DNA of 64,000 nt from Methylobacterium terrae. Lineage in GTDB: Bacteria; Pseudomonadota; Alphaproteobacteria; Rhizobiales; Beijerinckiaceae. Numbering within the stretch: position 1 is the stretch's first letter; each line of letters starts with the position of its first letter. This document shows positions 56,602 to 64,000 of the stretch, piece by piece. The DNA lies in assembly GCF_003173755.1 (NCBI RefSeq), contig NZ_CP029553.1, positions 2,000,501-2,064,500 on the forward strand, in the 5' to 3' direction. The position numbers were made by a program, and so were the translations under genes. The notes under the pieces were generated by a model that had not been told where the DNA came from, made no database searches, and saw only the letters and a list, made by a program, of their open reading frames with translations.

Positions 56602-58935
56602 TCAGATCGGGTGCGCCGAGTGCCCGGTCGGCTCGCGGCGATCCCGCTTCGGTCCTCCCGCCTCCGGCCGGATCCGCACCGGCACCGATTTCGCCGCCGG
56701 CGTCTTCGACTGCACGTCGTGGTGGGAGAGCGCCATCAGGGGGTTCATCTCGGGATAATAGGCGCCCAGGCACCCGTCCGGCAGCGAGAACGGCGTCACC
56801 GTGAGGCCGGTCACGATCCGCTCGATCCCGTCGCCGGCGTCGCCGACGAGGGAGACGACCTGCCCCTCGCTGAGGCCCGCCCGCCGGATCTCGCCGGGGT
56901 TCATCAGGAGCACGTCGCGGGTGCCCTCGATCCCGCGAAGCCGGTCGCTGTAGCCGTAGATCGTGGTGTTGAACTGGTCGTTCGACCGCATGGTGATGAG
57001 CCGGTAGCGGCCGGGCTCGTCGGGAAATCCGGTGGCCGACATCATCGCGGGTGCGGTGAACTCGGCCTTTCCGCTCTCCGTCTTCCAGATCCGCTCGCGG
57101 GCCGAGTTGCCGCGGTAGAAGCCGCCCGGGATCCAGAGCCGGTCGTTGAAGTCGTGGAACTCCTCCGGGTAGGTCTTGGCGATCTCGTCGCGGATCAGGC
57201 CGTAATCGCCGACCCACTCGTCCCACCGGACCTTCGGGTTCGGCGCCAGCGTCGCCTTGGCGAAGCCGGCGACGATCGCGACCTCGGACCGGAGGAAGTC
57301 GCTCGCCGGGGTGCGGCGGCCGAGCGAGCCGTAGATGCAGCTGAACGTGTCCTCCATGGTGACCGCCTGCGGTCCCGACGCCTGGCGGTCCTCCTCGGTG
57401 CGGCCGCGGCAGGGCAGCAGGTAGGCGATCTCGCCGTTGACGAGGTGCGAGCGGTTGAGCTTGGTCGCGACCTGGACGGTGAGGCGCATGCCCGTCCAGG
57501 CCTTCTCCATCCGGTCGTGGTCGGGAATCGCCCGGACGAAGTTGCCGCCGAGGCCGAAGAAGCTGCGGACCGTGCCCGAGAGGATGCCCTCGCTCGCCTC
57601 GACGGTGTTCATGCCCTTGTCGCGCGGCGGCTCGAAGCCGAACTGCGCGGCGATGCGGTCGAGCGGCACCAGCTCCGGCTTCTCCGAGATGCCGACGGTG
57701 CGCTGGCCCTGCACGTTGGAGTGGCCCCGCACCGGCGACACGCCGGTGCCGTCGCGCCCGATATTGCCCTTGAGCAGCAGGAGGTTCACGACCATCGCGA
57801 CGTTCTCGAAGCCGTGGACGTGCTGCGTCAGGCCCATGCCGTAGAAGGCGCAGACCCGCTCGGCCTCGACGTAGACCTGGCCCGCCGCCTCGATGTCGGC
57901 GCGGCCGATCCCGGATTCGCGCTCGATCTCCTCCCAGGACGTCGCCCGGACCTTCGCCTCGAAGGCGTCGAGCCCGGTCGTGTGCTGGGCGATGAAGTCG
58001 ACGTCGAGGACGCGCGTGCCCCTGGCCTTGGCGGCGTCGTCCGCCGCGAAGACGTGCTTGCACAGGCCGAGCATCACCGCGATGTCGCCCCCGGGCCGGA
58101 CCTGGTGGTACTGCGCGCTGATCGGCGTCGCCTTGCGGGTCAGCATCTCGACCGGGCTCTGCGGGTTGGTGAAGCTCTCGAGCCCCCGCTCGCGGACGGG
58201 ATTGAAGGTGATGATCTTCACGCCGCGCTTCGAGGCTTCCTGCAGCGGATGCAGGAAGCGCGGCGAGTTCGAGCCGGTGTTCTGGCCGAAGAAGAACATC
58301 GCGTCGCAGTTCTGCAGGTCGTCGAACACCACCGTGCCGACGCTGGCGCCGATCACCTTCTTGAGCGCGACCGAGGTCGTCTCGTGGCACATGTTGGAGG
58401 AATCGGGCAGGTTGTTGTTGCCGTAGAGCCGGGCGAACAGGGCGTAGAGGTAGGAGGTCTCGAGGCTGGCGCGGCCCGAGGAGTAGAACACCACCGATTT
58501 CGGGTCGAGCAGGCGCAGTTCCGATCCGATCTCGCGGAAGGCCTCGTCCCAGCCGCAGGGCACGTACTTGTCGCTGGCGCGGTCGTAGCGCATCGGGTGG
58601 GTGAGGCGGCCCTGCTGCTCGAGGTCGTAGTCGCTCCAGCCGCGCAGCTCGGTCAGGGTGTGCTTGGAAAAGAAGTCGGGCGTGCAGCGCCGGGTGGTCA
58701 GCTCCCACAGCGTCGCCTTGGCGCCGTTCTCGCAGAACTCGAAGGGATGGTAGTTCGCGGGCTTGGCCCAGGAGCACGAGACGCACATGAAGCCTTTCGG
58801 CTTGTTCTGGCGAAACAGGGTCTCGGTGGCGAGCGGGGTCGCCCATTCCTTGCCGAACACCTCGGCGATGCCGCGCACCGAGCCCCAGCCGCCGGCCGGG
58901 CTGTCGTAGTGGACCGTGTTCTCCTCGACCGACAT
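56602..58935 (-). CDS. FdhF/YdeP-family molybdopterin oxidoreductase
   Basis: A 777-residue bis-MGD enzyme of the YdeP family (formate-dehydrogenase-alpha-like). It has GFMCVSCSWAKPANYHPFEF (cluster-binding Cys), SVVFYSSGRASLETSYLYAL, NNNLPDSSNMCHETTSVALK where the Cys of MCHE can ligand Mo, AMFFFGQNTGSNSPRFLHPL, and GQRTVGISEKPELVPLDRIA. The C-terminal MopB-type barrel (ATGFPDEPGRYRLITMRSND, then QFNTTIYG) is complete. YdeP relates to acid resistance in E. coli. No FdhD or partner subunits are adjacent, so its electron partner is unknown. It may oxidise formate or another carbon compound. Confidence 0.88.
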   Translation of the reverse strand: MSVEENTVHYDSPAGGWGSVRGIAEVFGKEWATPLATETLFRQNKPKGFMCVSCSWAKPANYHPFEFCENGAKATLWELTTRRCTPDFFSKHTLTELRGWSDYDLEQQGRLTHPMRYDRASDKYVPCGWDEAFREIGSELRLLDPKSVVFYSSGRASLETSYLYALFARLYGNNNLPDSSNMCHETTSVALKKVIGASVGTVVFDDLQNCDAMFFFGQNTGSNSPRFLHPLQEASKRGVKIITFNPVRERGLESFTNPQSPVEMLTRKATPISAQYHQVRPGGDIAVMLGLCKHVFAADDAAKARGTRVLDVDFIAQHTTGLDAFEAKVRATSWEEIERESGIGRADIEAAGQVYVEAERVCAFYGMGLTQHVHGFENVAMVVNLLLLKGNIGRDGTGVSPVRGHSNVQGQRTVGISEKPELVPLDRIAAQFGFEPPRDKGMNTVEASEGILSGTVRSFFGLGGNFVRAIPDHDRMEKAWTGMRLTVQVATKLNRSHLVNGEIAYLLPCRGRTEEDRQASGPQAVTMEDTFSCIYGSLGRRTPASDFLRSEVAIVAGFAKATLAPNPKVRWDEWVGDYGLIRDEIAKTYPEEFHDFNDRLWIPGGFYRGNSARERIWKTESGKAEFTAPAMMSATGFPDEPGRYRLITMRSNDQFNTTIYGYSDRLRGIEGTRDVLLMNPGEIRRAGLSEGQVVSLVGDAGDGIERIVTGLTVTPFSLPDGCLGAYYPEMNPLMALSHHDVQSKTPAAKSVPVRIRPEAGGPKRDRREPTGHSAHPI

Positions 58936-59011
58936 GCTGGCTCTCCCGGCGGCGAAGGACGTCCGCCGGGAAGAAACCCACAGGGAGTAGGGAAGTTCGC
59001 CCGACGCTGCG

Positions 59012-59491
59012 TCAGCCGCCCTGGGCGTTGCGCCGCAGCCGGACCAGGATCCGGTCGAGGGCGCCGAGAAAGGCGGAGCGGTCCTTCGGGGAGAACGGCT
59101 TCGGGCCGCCGGTGACCGCGCCGGCCTCGCGCAGGGACTGCATCAGGTCGCGGGTGGCGAGCGCCATGCCGACGGAGGAATCGGTGAAGGCCTTGCCGGT
59201 GGGGCCGAGCACGCTGGCGCCGGCCTTCACGCAGCGGCTCGCCAGCGGCACGTCCGCCGTGACGACGACCGTCCGCGGGCCGGCCCGCTCGGCGATCCAG
59301 TCGTCGGCGGCGTCGAGCTTGTCCGACACGATCACCCGCTCGATCCACGGCTCGCGCGGGACGGTGAGGAAGCTGTTTGACACCACCACGACCTTCACCT
59401 CGGCGTGGGCGCCGTGACGCCCGGCGACGCGGTAGACCTCGTCCTTGACCGGGCAGGCATCGGCGTCGACGTAGATGGTGATCAAGGCCAT
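59012..59491 (-). CDS. YaiI/YqxD family protein (DUF188)
   Basis: A 159-residue YaiI/YqxD protein. [20 protein letters not shown] and [20 protein letters not shown] carry the acidic DxDACPVK motif of the family, which has a PIN-like fold and may be a nuclease. It ends [13 protein letters not shown]. It is common in bacteria and uncharacterised. Confidence 0.9.
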   Translation of the reverse strand: MALITIYVDADACPVKDEVYRVAGRHGAHAEVKVVVVSNSFLTVPREPWIERVIVSDKLDAADDWIAERAGPRTVVVTADVPLASRCVKAGASVLGPTGKAFTDSSVGMALATRDLMQSLREAGAVTGGPKPFSPKDRSAFLGALDRILVRLRRNAQGG

Positions 59492-59510
59492 GGTGATTCC
59501 GGATCCGGCC

Positions 59511-59702
59511 TCAGCGGCCGGGATTGAGGAACAGGCTGTCGAATTCCGGCGGCGCGTAGTCCCGGCCGGTGATGTCGGTGATGACGACGTGGTCGTGGCC
59601 GTCGGCCTCGAGTTCCTGCGCCTTCTCCAGGGCGCCCTCGGGCGAGGTGCGCTGGTGCGAGAGCGGGCCGTCGGCGGTGTGGGCGGTCACGACGAGATGC
59701 AT
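59511..59702 (-). CDS. Small hypothetical protein, 63 aa
   Basis: A 63-residue protein: [60 protein letters not shown]. It reads as a small beta-alpha-beta fold (two strands and a helix), a common pattern in Rhizobiales for small proteins of unknown role. The ATG at 59702 begins the sensible part; an upstream GTG or ATG would add an unnatural MDPRPRIA. Confidence 0.6.
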   Translation of the reverse strand: MHLVVTAHTADGPLSHQRTSPEGALEKAQELEADGHDHVVITDITGRDYAPPEFDSLFLNPGR

Positions 59703-59929
59703 TGCGATCCTCGGTCGGGGATCCACGCCCTCGCCGCACGATCCGGTGCGGCGGGGCTGAGGACCCGGGGCGATGGCCCTCGAAGAAGGGGAGGGGAGGG
59801 CGGCGGCCCGGCGCTCGATTGGGGGCTGATGCCGGGCCGCCGCTCCCGCCGCCCCGGGGCTGGACCGGCGCGGCCCGGCCAGGGTCGCGGATGAGGGTTA
59901 ACGGTGTGTTGACGGGGTGCGCCGGTCCC

Positions 59930-61078
59930 TCACGCCGCCCTGGCGGCGATCCCGTGCCCGGCCTCCGCCAGGGCCGCCTCGTAGACCGCGACGTAGCGCG
60001 CCGCGACGCCCGACCAGCGGTACTCCGACAGGTCCTCCGCGCCGCGCAGGATCGCGCTGCTCGCCAGGCGGTCGTAGGCCCGGCGGATCGCTGCGGCGGC
60101 CGCGTCGGGATCGGCGAAATCGGCGAGCGTGATCGAGGGGTGGCGCCCCTGGAGCCAGGCGAAGGCGTCGTTCGGGTGGGCGACCGGGACGAGGCCGGCG
60201 CTCAGCGCCTCGATCAGGGCGATGCCGAACCCCTCGTATTCCGAGGCCGAGACGAACAGGCTCGAGCGGCCGATGAGGTCGCGGACCGCCGGGGCGTCGA
60301 GCCCGGTATGCAGCGTGACCGCGCCGGTGAGGCCCATCCGGTCGATCTCGTGGCTCAGCGCCTCGGCGGAGACGTCGGAGGGCACCCCGACGATCCGCAG
60401 CCGCCACGCGGGCCCTTGCGCGTTGAGCGCCCGCATCGTCGCGAGCAGGCGGTCGAGGCGCTTGTTGTGGGCGAAGCGGCCGATCGTCAGGAGGGCGGGC
60501 TGCGGCTCCGGCGAGGCGGCGCCGGCGAACTTGTCGAGGTCGACGCCGTTCTGGATGACCGACACGCTGCCCGGCGCGATGCCCTGGAACAGCCGCGCGT
60601 CGCTCTCGCTGCAGGCGACGACCGCCTCGTAGGCCCGCACGCTCATCCGGGTCGGGCCCTCGAACCAGAGCTTCTTCAGCCGCGAATGCGCGCTGGTGTG
60701 GAAGAAGCCCCCGTGGGTCGTCGCCACCATCGGCCGGCGGTGCAGGGGCTTGGTCAGCGCGAAGGCGTCGAAGAAGAAATCGATGGCGTGGACGTGGACG
60801 AGGTCGGCGTCGCCGAGGTGCCGGAACGCCGCGGGCGCGACCGGGTAGCGGGGCGAGCCGTAGAACGGGATCCGCTCGATCGCGATCCCCTCCAGGGTCT
60901 CCCGCGCCGGCAGCCGCATCTCGGGCGCCGAGAACAGCCGGTCGAGGGTCAGCACCCGGACGCGGTGGCCGAGGCGGGCCTGCTCGCGGGCGAGGTTGGC
61001 GACGAAATCCTCGAGCCCGCCGCGATTGGGCAGGAACTGGCGGACCACGTGCAGGATCGACAGGGGGGCGGCCGGCAT
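59930..61078 (-). CDS. Glycosyltransferase family 4
   Basis: A 382-residue GT-B glycosyltransferase. The N-terminal LSILHVVRQFLPNRGGLEDF carries the GT4 GG(L/V)E motif. The C-terminal nucleotide-binding region is VIQNGVDLDKF, LLTIGRFAHNKRLDRLLATM and ASEYEGFGIALIEALSAGLV, with the conserved EGFGI...E. It transfers a sugar, probably in exopolysaccharide synthesis. It is the last gene of a three-gene run after the GH5 enzyme and flippase (16-base gap). GTG 61087 is another start. Confidence 0.9.
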   Translation of the reverse strand: MPAAPLSILHVVRQFLPNRGGLEDFVANLAREQARLGHRVRVLTLDRLFSAPEMRLPARETLEGIAIERIPFYGSPRYPVAPAAFRHLGDADLVHVHAIDFFFDAFALTKPLHRRPMVATTHGGFFHTSAHSRLKKLWFEGPTRMSVRAYEAVVACSESDARLFQGIAPGSVSVIQNGVDLDKFAGAASPEPQPALLTIGRFAHNKRLDRLLATMRALNAQGPAWRLRIVGVPSDVSAEALSHEIDRMGLTGAVTLHTGLDAPAVRDLIGRSSLFVSASEYEGFGIALIEALSAGLVPVAHPNDAFAWLQGRHPSITLADFADPDAAAAAIRRAYDRLASSAILRGAEDLSEYRWSGVAARYVAVYEAALAEAGHGIAARAA

Positions 61079-61094
61079 CGTCCTCACTCGGATT

Positions 61095-62111
61095 CTAGCG
61101 TTCGCAGGACGGTTGGCCCTGGGCCGCGGCCTGCACCGCGGCCACGACCGGGGCGTTGGCCCCGGAGGGATCGAGCTTCAGGGGGTAGTCCGGCGCCCAC
61201 AATTCGCCCGCGGCCCAGGCGGTCCAGCCGACCCATTGCCCCGGATTGCGGTTGAGGTGGTCGAGCACCGCCCGCAGCCGCTCCGGGCATCCCCGGCGAC
61301 CCGAGGCGCCGATCTCGCCCAGGAAGGCGCGGCGCCCGTTCTGGGCGAGCCAGCCGGTCATCCGCTCGACCGCCTGCAGGGCGTCGGCGCCGCGGCTGCA
61401 CTCGGCATGCGTGCCGGAGAAGTCGGCGTCGAGGTACTGGTGCACCTCGTAGGCGACGTTCTGTCCCGGATCGACGAGCCCGAGCATGATCGCGGCGTTG
61501 TTGCCGGTCGGCAGGTCGGCGGTCCAGCTATGCGCCCCGGTCCAGCCGGAGCCCGGCACCAGCACCATCTGCCGGGCTCCCGCCTCGCGGATCGCCGCGA
61601 GGGCGGCGTTGGCGGCGACGAGCCAGCGGTCGACCGGGATGTCGTGCGGCTCGTTCATCAGCCCGAACACCACCGAGGCGTCGCCGCGGAAGTGCCGCGC
61701 CAGGCGCCGCCAGACATCCGCGAAGGCCTCCGGCGTCACCATCTCGGAATCGACCCGCGCCTTGCCGTGATAGGCGTAGTTGTGCAGGTCGATCACCGTG
61801 CGCATCCCGGCCTGCGTCGCGGCCGAGACCGCGGCCTCGAGGCGGGCGAGCTCCTCCGGGTCGAGGGGCTGGCGCAGGTTCGGCTGCAGCCGCTCCCAGC
61901 GGATCGGCAGCCGCATCGCCGTGAGGCCGAGGGCCGCGAAGCGGCCGATCGTCTGGGCCGAGGGGTAGAGGTAGTCGAAGCCGTAGCGCCCCGGCACGGT
62001 GCCGAACTCGGCCCCGCTGATGTTGACCCCGCGCAGGCATGCGGGCGCGGCCGTGGCGGGGGCGGGCGGGAGAGCCAGGACCAGGCAGGCGAGGGCGAGG
62101 AGGCGGCGCAT
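61095..62111 (-). CDS. Secreted glycoside hydrolase family 5 (cellulase-like)
   Basis: A 338-residue GH5 enzyme with a signal peptide (MRRLLALACLVLALPPAPAT, cut after TAA). Catalytic-site marks are the LMNEPHD acid/base Glu (near residue 148), HQYLDADFSGTHAECSRGAD, and FLGEIGASG for the nucleophile (near residue 270). AMRLPIRWERLQPN and RTVIDLHNYAYH are also typical. It lies 2 bases after the flippase stop and before GT4, so it likely trims or releases the exported polysaccharide in the periplasm. A role in feeding on plant glucans is also possible. Confidence 0.9.
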   Translation of the reverse strand: MRRLLALACLVLALPPAPATAAPACLRGVNISGAEFGTVPGRYGFDYLYPSAQTIGRFAALGLTAMRLPIRWERLQPNLRQPLDPEELARLEAAVSAATQAGMRTVIDLHNYAYHGKARVDSEMVTPEAFADVWRRLARHFRGDASVVFGLMNEPHDIPVDRWLVAANAALAAIREAGARQMVLVPGSGWTGAHSWTADLPTGNNAAIMLGLVDPGQNVAYEVHQYLDADFSGTHAECSRGADALQAVERMTGWLAQNGRRAFLGEIGASGRRGCPERLRAVLDHLNRNPGQWVGWTAWAAGELWAPDYPLKLDPSGANAPVVAAVQAAAQGQPSCER

Positions 62112-62113
62112 CG

Positions 62114-63472
62114 TCACTCGGCCGGCTGTGCGGTGACGGGCCCGGCCGGCGCGAGGCCCCAGGCCCGGCGGGTGAAGAAGGCGGTCGCCCGGCTGTCGAC
62201 GTTCCAGTGCCGGCGCACCCAGCGGGCGAGCACCAGGTTGATGACGATCGTCCAGGCCACGTTCGCCACCGCGACGCCGAGGATGCCGAACGGCACCGCC
62301 ACGAGGCAGAGCAGCACCGCGTAACCCGAGAACAGCACCGCGTTGCTGACGAGGATGTAGCGTTCCCCGCCGCCGATCGTCAGGAGGGAGGCGCCCGGCC
62401 CGAAGAACGCGATCACGACCGAGGACAGGCTGAGCACCATGAGCACCTCGGTGTGGGCGGCGAAGTCGGGCTTGAACAGCGCGAGCGCGAAGGGCGCGCC
62501 GATCGCCATCACGAGCGCTCCCGCCGACGAGATCGCGAAGCTCGCCAGCGACAGCCGGGCGACCAGGCGCTGGGCGCCCTCGCGGTCGCCGGCCTGGAAG
62601 TGGCCCGCGATCATCGGCATGCTGACGGTGTCGATCGCCGCGCAGGGCAGGTTGACCAGCATGGCGTAGCGCAGCGCCACGAAGTAGAACGCCGCCTGCT
62701 CCATGCCGAGCATCGCGCCGACGATCACGGTCTCGAGGAAGGCCGTCACCGCCACCATCACGTTGTTGGCGGTGAACAGCAGGCTCTCGCCGCGCCAGCC
62801 CGGCCCCTTGTGCGGGTGGCGAAAGCCGCCGCGCCAGGCGTCCCAGCCGTGATGCGCGGCGAGGTGGCGGAGCTGGTAGAGCGTCATCGCCAGGAGCAGC
62901 CCGAGCACGATCGACAGGGCCGCCGTGGCGCCGGTGAGCAGGCCCGCGAGCGAGGCGCCCCAGAGCAGCGCCGTGCTGGCGCCGCGCCACACCACCTCCC
63001 GGGGCAGCAGCGCGAGCCAGATCCGGCCGTGGATGCGGAAGTAGCTCTGCAGGTACTCCGAGAGCGCGAACACTGCCGCGAAGGCGCAGGCGAGGTGGAG
63101 CCGGTGATAGGGATCGGGCAGGGATTCCTCGGCGACGAAGACGACCGCGCTCACCCCCAGCATCACGGCGACCGCCGCCGCGAGCCAGCCGAGATTGTAG
63201 CGCACCAGCGCGTCGTTCTCCGGCTTAACGCCGTCCCGCACCCGGTAGTGCTTGAGCACCAGGTTGTGCTGGCCGAGCGCCGCGATCAGGCCGAGCCCGC
63301 TGCCGAGCGAGAACAGGAAGACGTAGACGCCGTACTCGTAGGTGGTGAGGAGGCGGCTCGCGACGAGGAGCAGCACGAAGCCCAGCACCGCGCTGGCGAT
63401 CCGCGCCACGAAGGCCGAGGCGAATTGCTGCGAGCGGGCCGATCGGCGCAGCCGCGCGACGAGTGTCAGCAT
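62114..63472 (-). CDS. Polysaccharide flippase (Wzx/MATE-like)
   Basis: A 452-residue polytopic membrane protein of the polysaccharide-export flippase type. Many hydrophobic helices (FASAFVARIASAVLGFVLLL, VYVFLFSLGSGLGLIAALGQ, FVALRYAMLVNLPCAAIDTV, AIGAPFALALFKPDFAAHTE) are the main evidence. It flips lipid-linked repeat units across the inner membrane. The gene starts the minus-strand polysaccharide operon with GH5 and GT4. ATG 63472. Confidence 0.85.
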   Translation of the reverse strand: MLTLVARLRRSARSQQFASAFVARIASAVLGFVLLLVASRLLTTYEYGVYVFLFSLGSGLGLIAALGQHNLVLKHYRVRDGVKPENDALVRYNLGWLAAAVAVMLGVSAVVFVAEESLPDPYHRLHLACAFAAVFALSEYLQSYFRIHGRIWLALLPREVVWRGASTALLWGASLAGLLTGATAALSIVLGLLLAMTLYQLRHLAAHHGWDAWRGGFRHPHKGPGWRGESLLFTANNVMVAVTAFLETVIVGAMLGMEQAAFYFVALRYAMLVNLPCAAIDTVSMPMIAGHFQAGDREGAQRLVARLSLASFAISSAGALVMAIGAPFALALFKPDFAAHTEVLMVLSLSSVVIAFFGPGASLLTIGGGERYILVSNAVLFSGYAVLLCLVAVPFGILGVAVANVAWTIVINLVLARWVRRHWNVDSRATAFFTRRAWGLAPAGPVTAQPAE

Positions 63473-63828
63473 CGTGTCCGTCGCCTCTCGATGAGCCCGG
63501 GGGCCGGCGCGCCGCGCCCACCTCCGTCTACGGGGTAGCAGCGATCCCCTATCGGGACTTTAACGCGCCGCCCCGCCCCATGGGGGTCCCCGCACAATGA
63601 TCGCCGGTGCAGGCTTAAGTCGATAAGCTTATCCAATCGCTACGACGTTGCCGCGTGTCTGTCGGAATCGTCCAACGCACCGTTAACCCTGGGTGGAATT
63701 AGGGCTGCATCTCGGCCGGGGGCGGGTGCATTCACCGCTCATGGGGCAGGATTCGCCGGCACTTCTTTACCGGTCCCGGCGATGGTCTTGCCTCGACACG
63801 GATTATCCAACCGATGGGGAAGCGTCCC
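63473..63828. promoter_or_regulatory. Divergent promoter region of the polysaccharide locus
   Basis: 356 bases between the leftward flippase and the rightward WecG-like gene. They contain the 12-base palindrome GATAAGCTTATC (63622-63633) in an AT-richer patch and several GTTAACC-like segments. No gene is present. It likely holds promoters for both sides. Confidence 0.5.
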
Positions 63829-64000
63829 ATGCCTGACCGCGCCCTCGACATGGCGCCCGGAGCTGCGAGCATCGACCGGCTCGATCTCGAGGGCGTCAGC
63901 ATCAGCGATCTCACCCGCGACGAGCTCTTCGCGCGCCTGCACGAGGCGCTGGAGCGGCGCACGCAGGTCTGCCTCGGCTTCTGCAACGCCAACATGCTGC
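63829..64000 (+). CDS. WecG/TagA/CpsF-family glycosyltransferase (3' end outside window)
   Basis: A partial gene of 57 codons. MPDRALDMAPGAASIDRLDL, then EGVSISDLTRDELFARLHEA and LERRTQVCLGFCNANML. The pattern LxGVxIxxLTxDExxxxL...xxxxxNANML matches the N-terminus of WecG/TagA/CpsF glycosyltransferases, which add a UDP-sugar to a lipid-linked unit. It diverges from the flippase operon and fits the same polysaccharide pathway. The rest of the gene is not available. Confidence 0.72.
   Translation, partial: MPDRALDMAPGAASIDRLDLEGVSISDLTRDELFARLHEALERRTQVCLGFCNANML

Overview
The window is a high-GC (around 70%) alphaproteobacterial sequence that most resembles the Methylobacteriaceae (Methylobacterium or a close relative). 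This rests on the codon use, the Porin_2-type outer-membrane porin, RepAB partition proteins with a RepABC-type parS palindrome, an RPA-family replication initiator, an HWE-family histidine kinase, a NepR-like protein and DUF1236/DUF3140/DUF2254 proteins. The genus is inferred from remembered families, not from a search. No rRNA, tRNA, CRISPR array, integrase or transposase gene was seen.

Layout, left half. 1-6.8 kb is a one-direction acyl-CoA operon: an NDP-forming acyl-CoA synthetase, two thiolase-like proteins, an enoyl-CoA hydratase, an SDR and a DUF35 Zn-ribbon/OB protein. 7-18.4 kb holds a chemoreceptor, an SDR, a secreted phospholipase-A2-like protein, an orphan NepR-like protein, a DUF2254 membrane protein, an ABC exporter, ilvD and a YcaQ-like DNA glycosylase. 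18.4-20.4 kb is an AT-rich foreign-looking island with a gene split by one in-frame stop codon and an Mrr-like nuclease. 20.4-32.9 kb holds dnaE, a glutamate-cysteine ligase, a TusA/NUDIX pair, an enoyl-CoA hydratase, a ClpP-fold membrane protein and a photolyase-like FAD protein that lacks the N-terminal antenna domain. 32.9-38.2 kb is a histidine-degradation cluster (hutF diverging from hutI-hutU) with two TGTCTATACA boxes in the shared promoter, then a TetR regulator.

Layout, right half. 38.5-43 kb contains a porin and an RPA-type initiator (repA) with a six-copy iteron array beside its 3' end. 43.3-48.5 kb holds a DUF1236 protein, a GAF-PAS histidine kinase and a beta-mannosidase-like GH2 protein. 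48.7-52.3 kb is a four-gene operon for an acyl carrier protein, an acyl-CoA-dehydrogenase-like flavoprotein, an amino acid:[carrier protein] ligase and a DUF1839 protein. 52.9-55.2 kb is a repA-repB (parAB) partition operon of RepABC type with two perfect 16-bp parS palindromes inside the repB coding sequence and no repC. 55-59.7 kb has small proteins, MgtC, a YdeP-type molybdopterin oxidoreductase and a YaiI protein. 59.9-64 kb is the start of an exopolysaccharide locus (flippase, GH5 hydrolase, GT4 glycosyltransferase, and a divergent WecG/TagA-like glycosyltransferase cut by the window end).

The most notable structure is the plasmid-type replication and segregation equipment: RPA initiator plus iterons at 41.6-43.0 kb and RepAB plus parS at 52.9-55.2 kb. 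It sits in a window that also carries housekeeping genes (dnaE, ilvD, gshA). The replicon is therefore either a chromid or megaplasmid, or a chromosome that absorbed one. The second notable system is the ACP/flavoprotein/aminoacyl-carrier ligase/DUF1839 operon, which looks like an aminoacyl-thioester modification pathway with an unassigned product.
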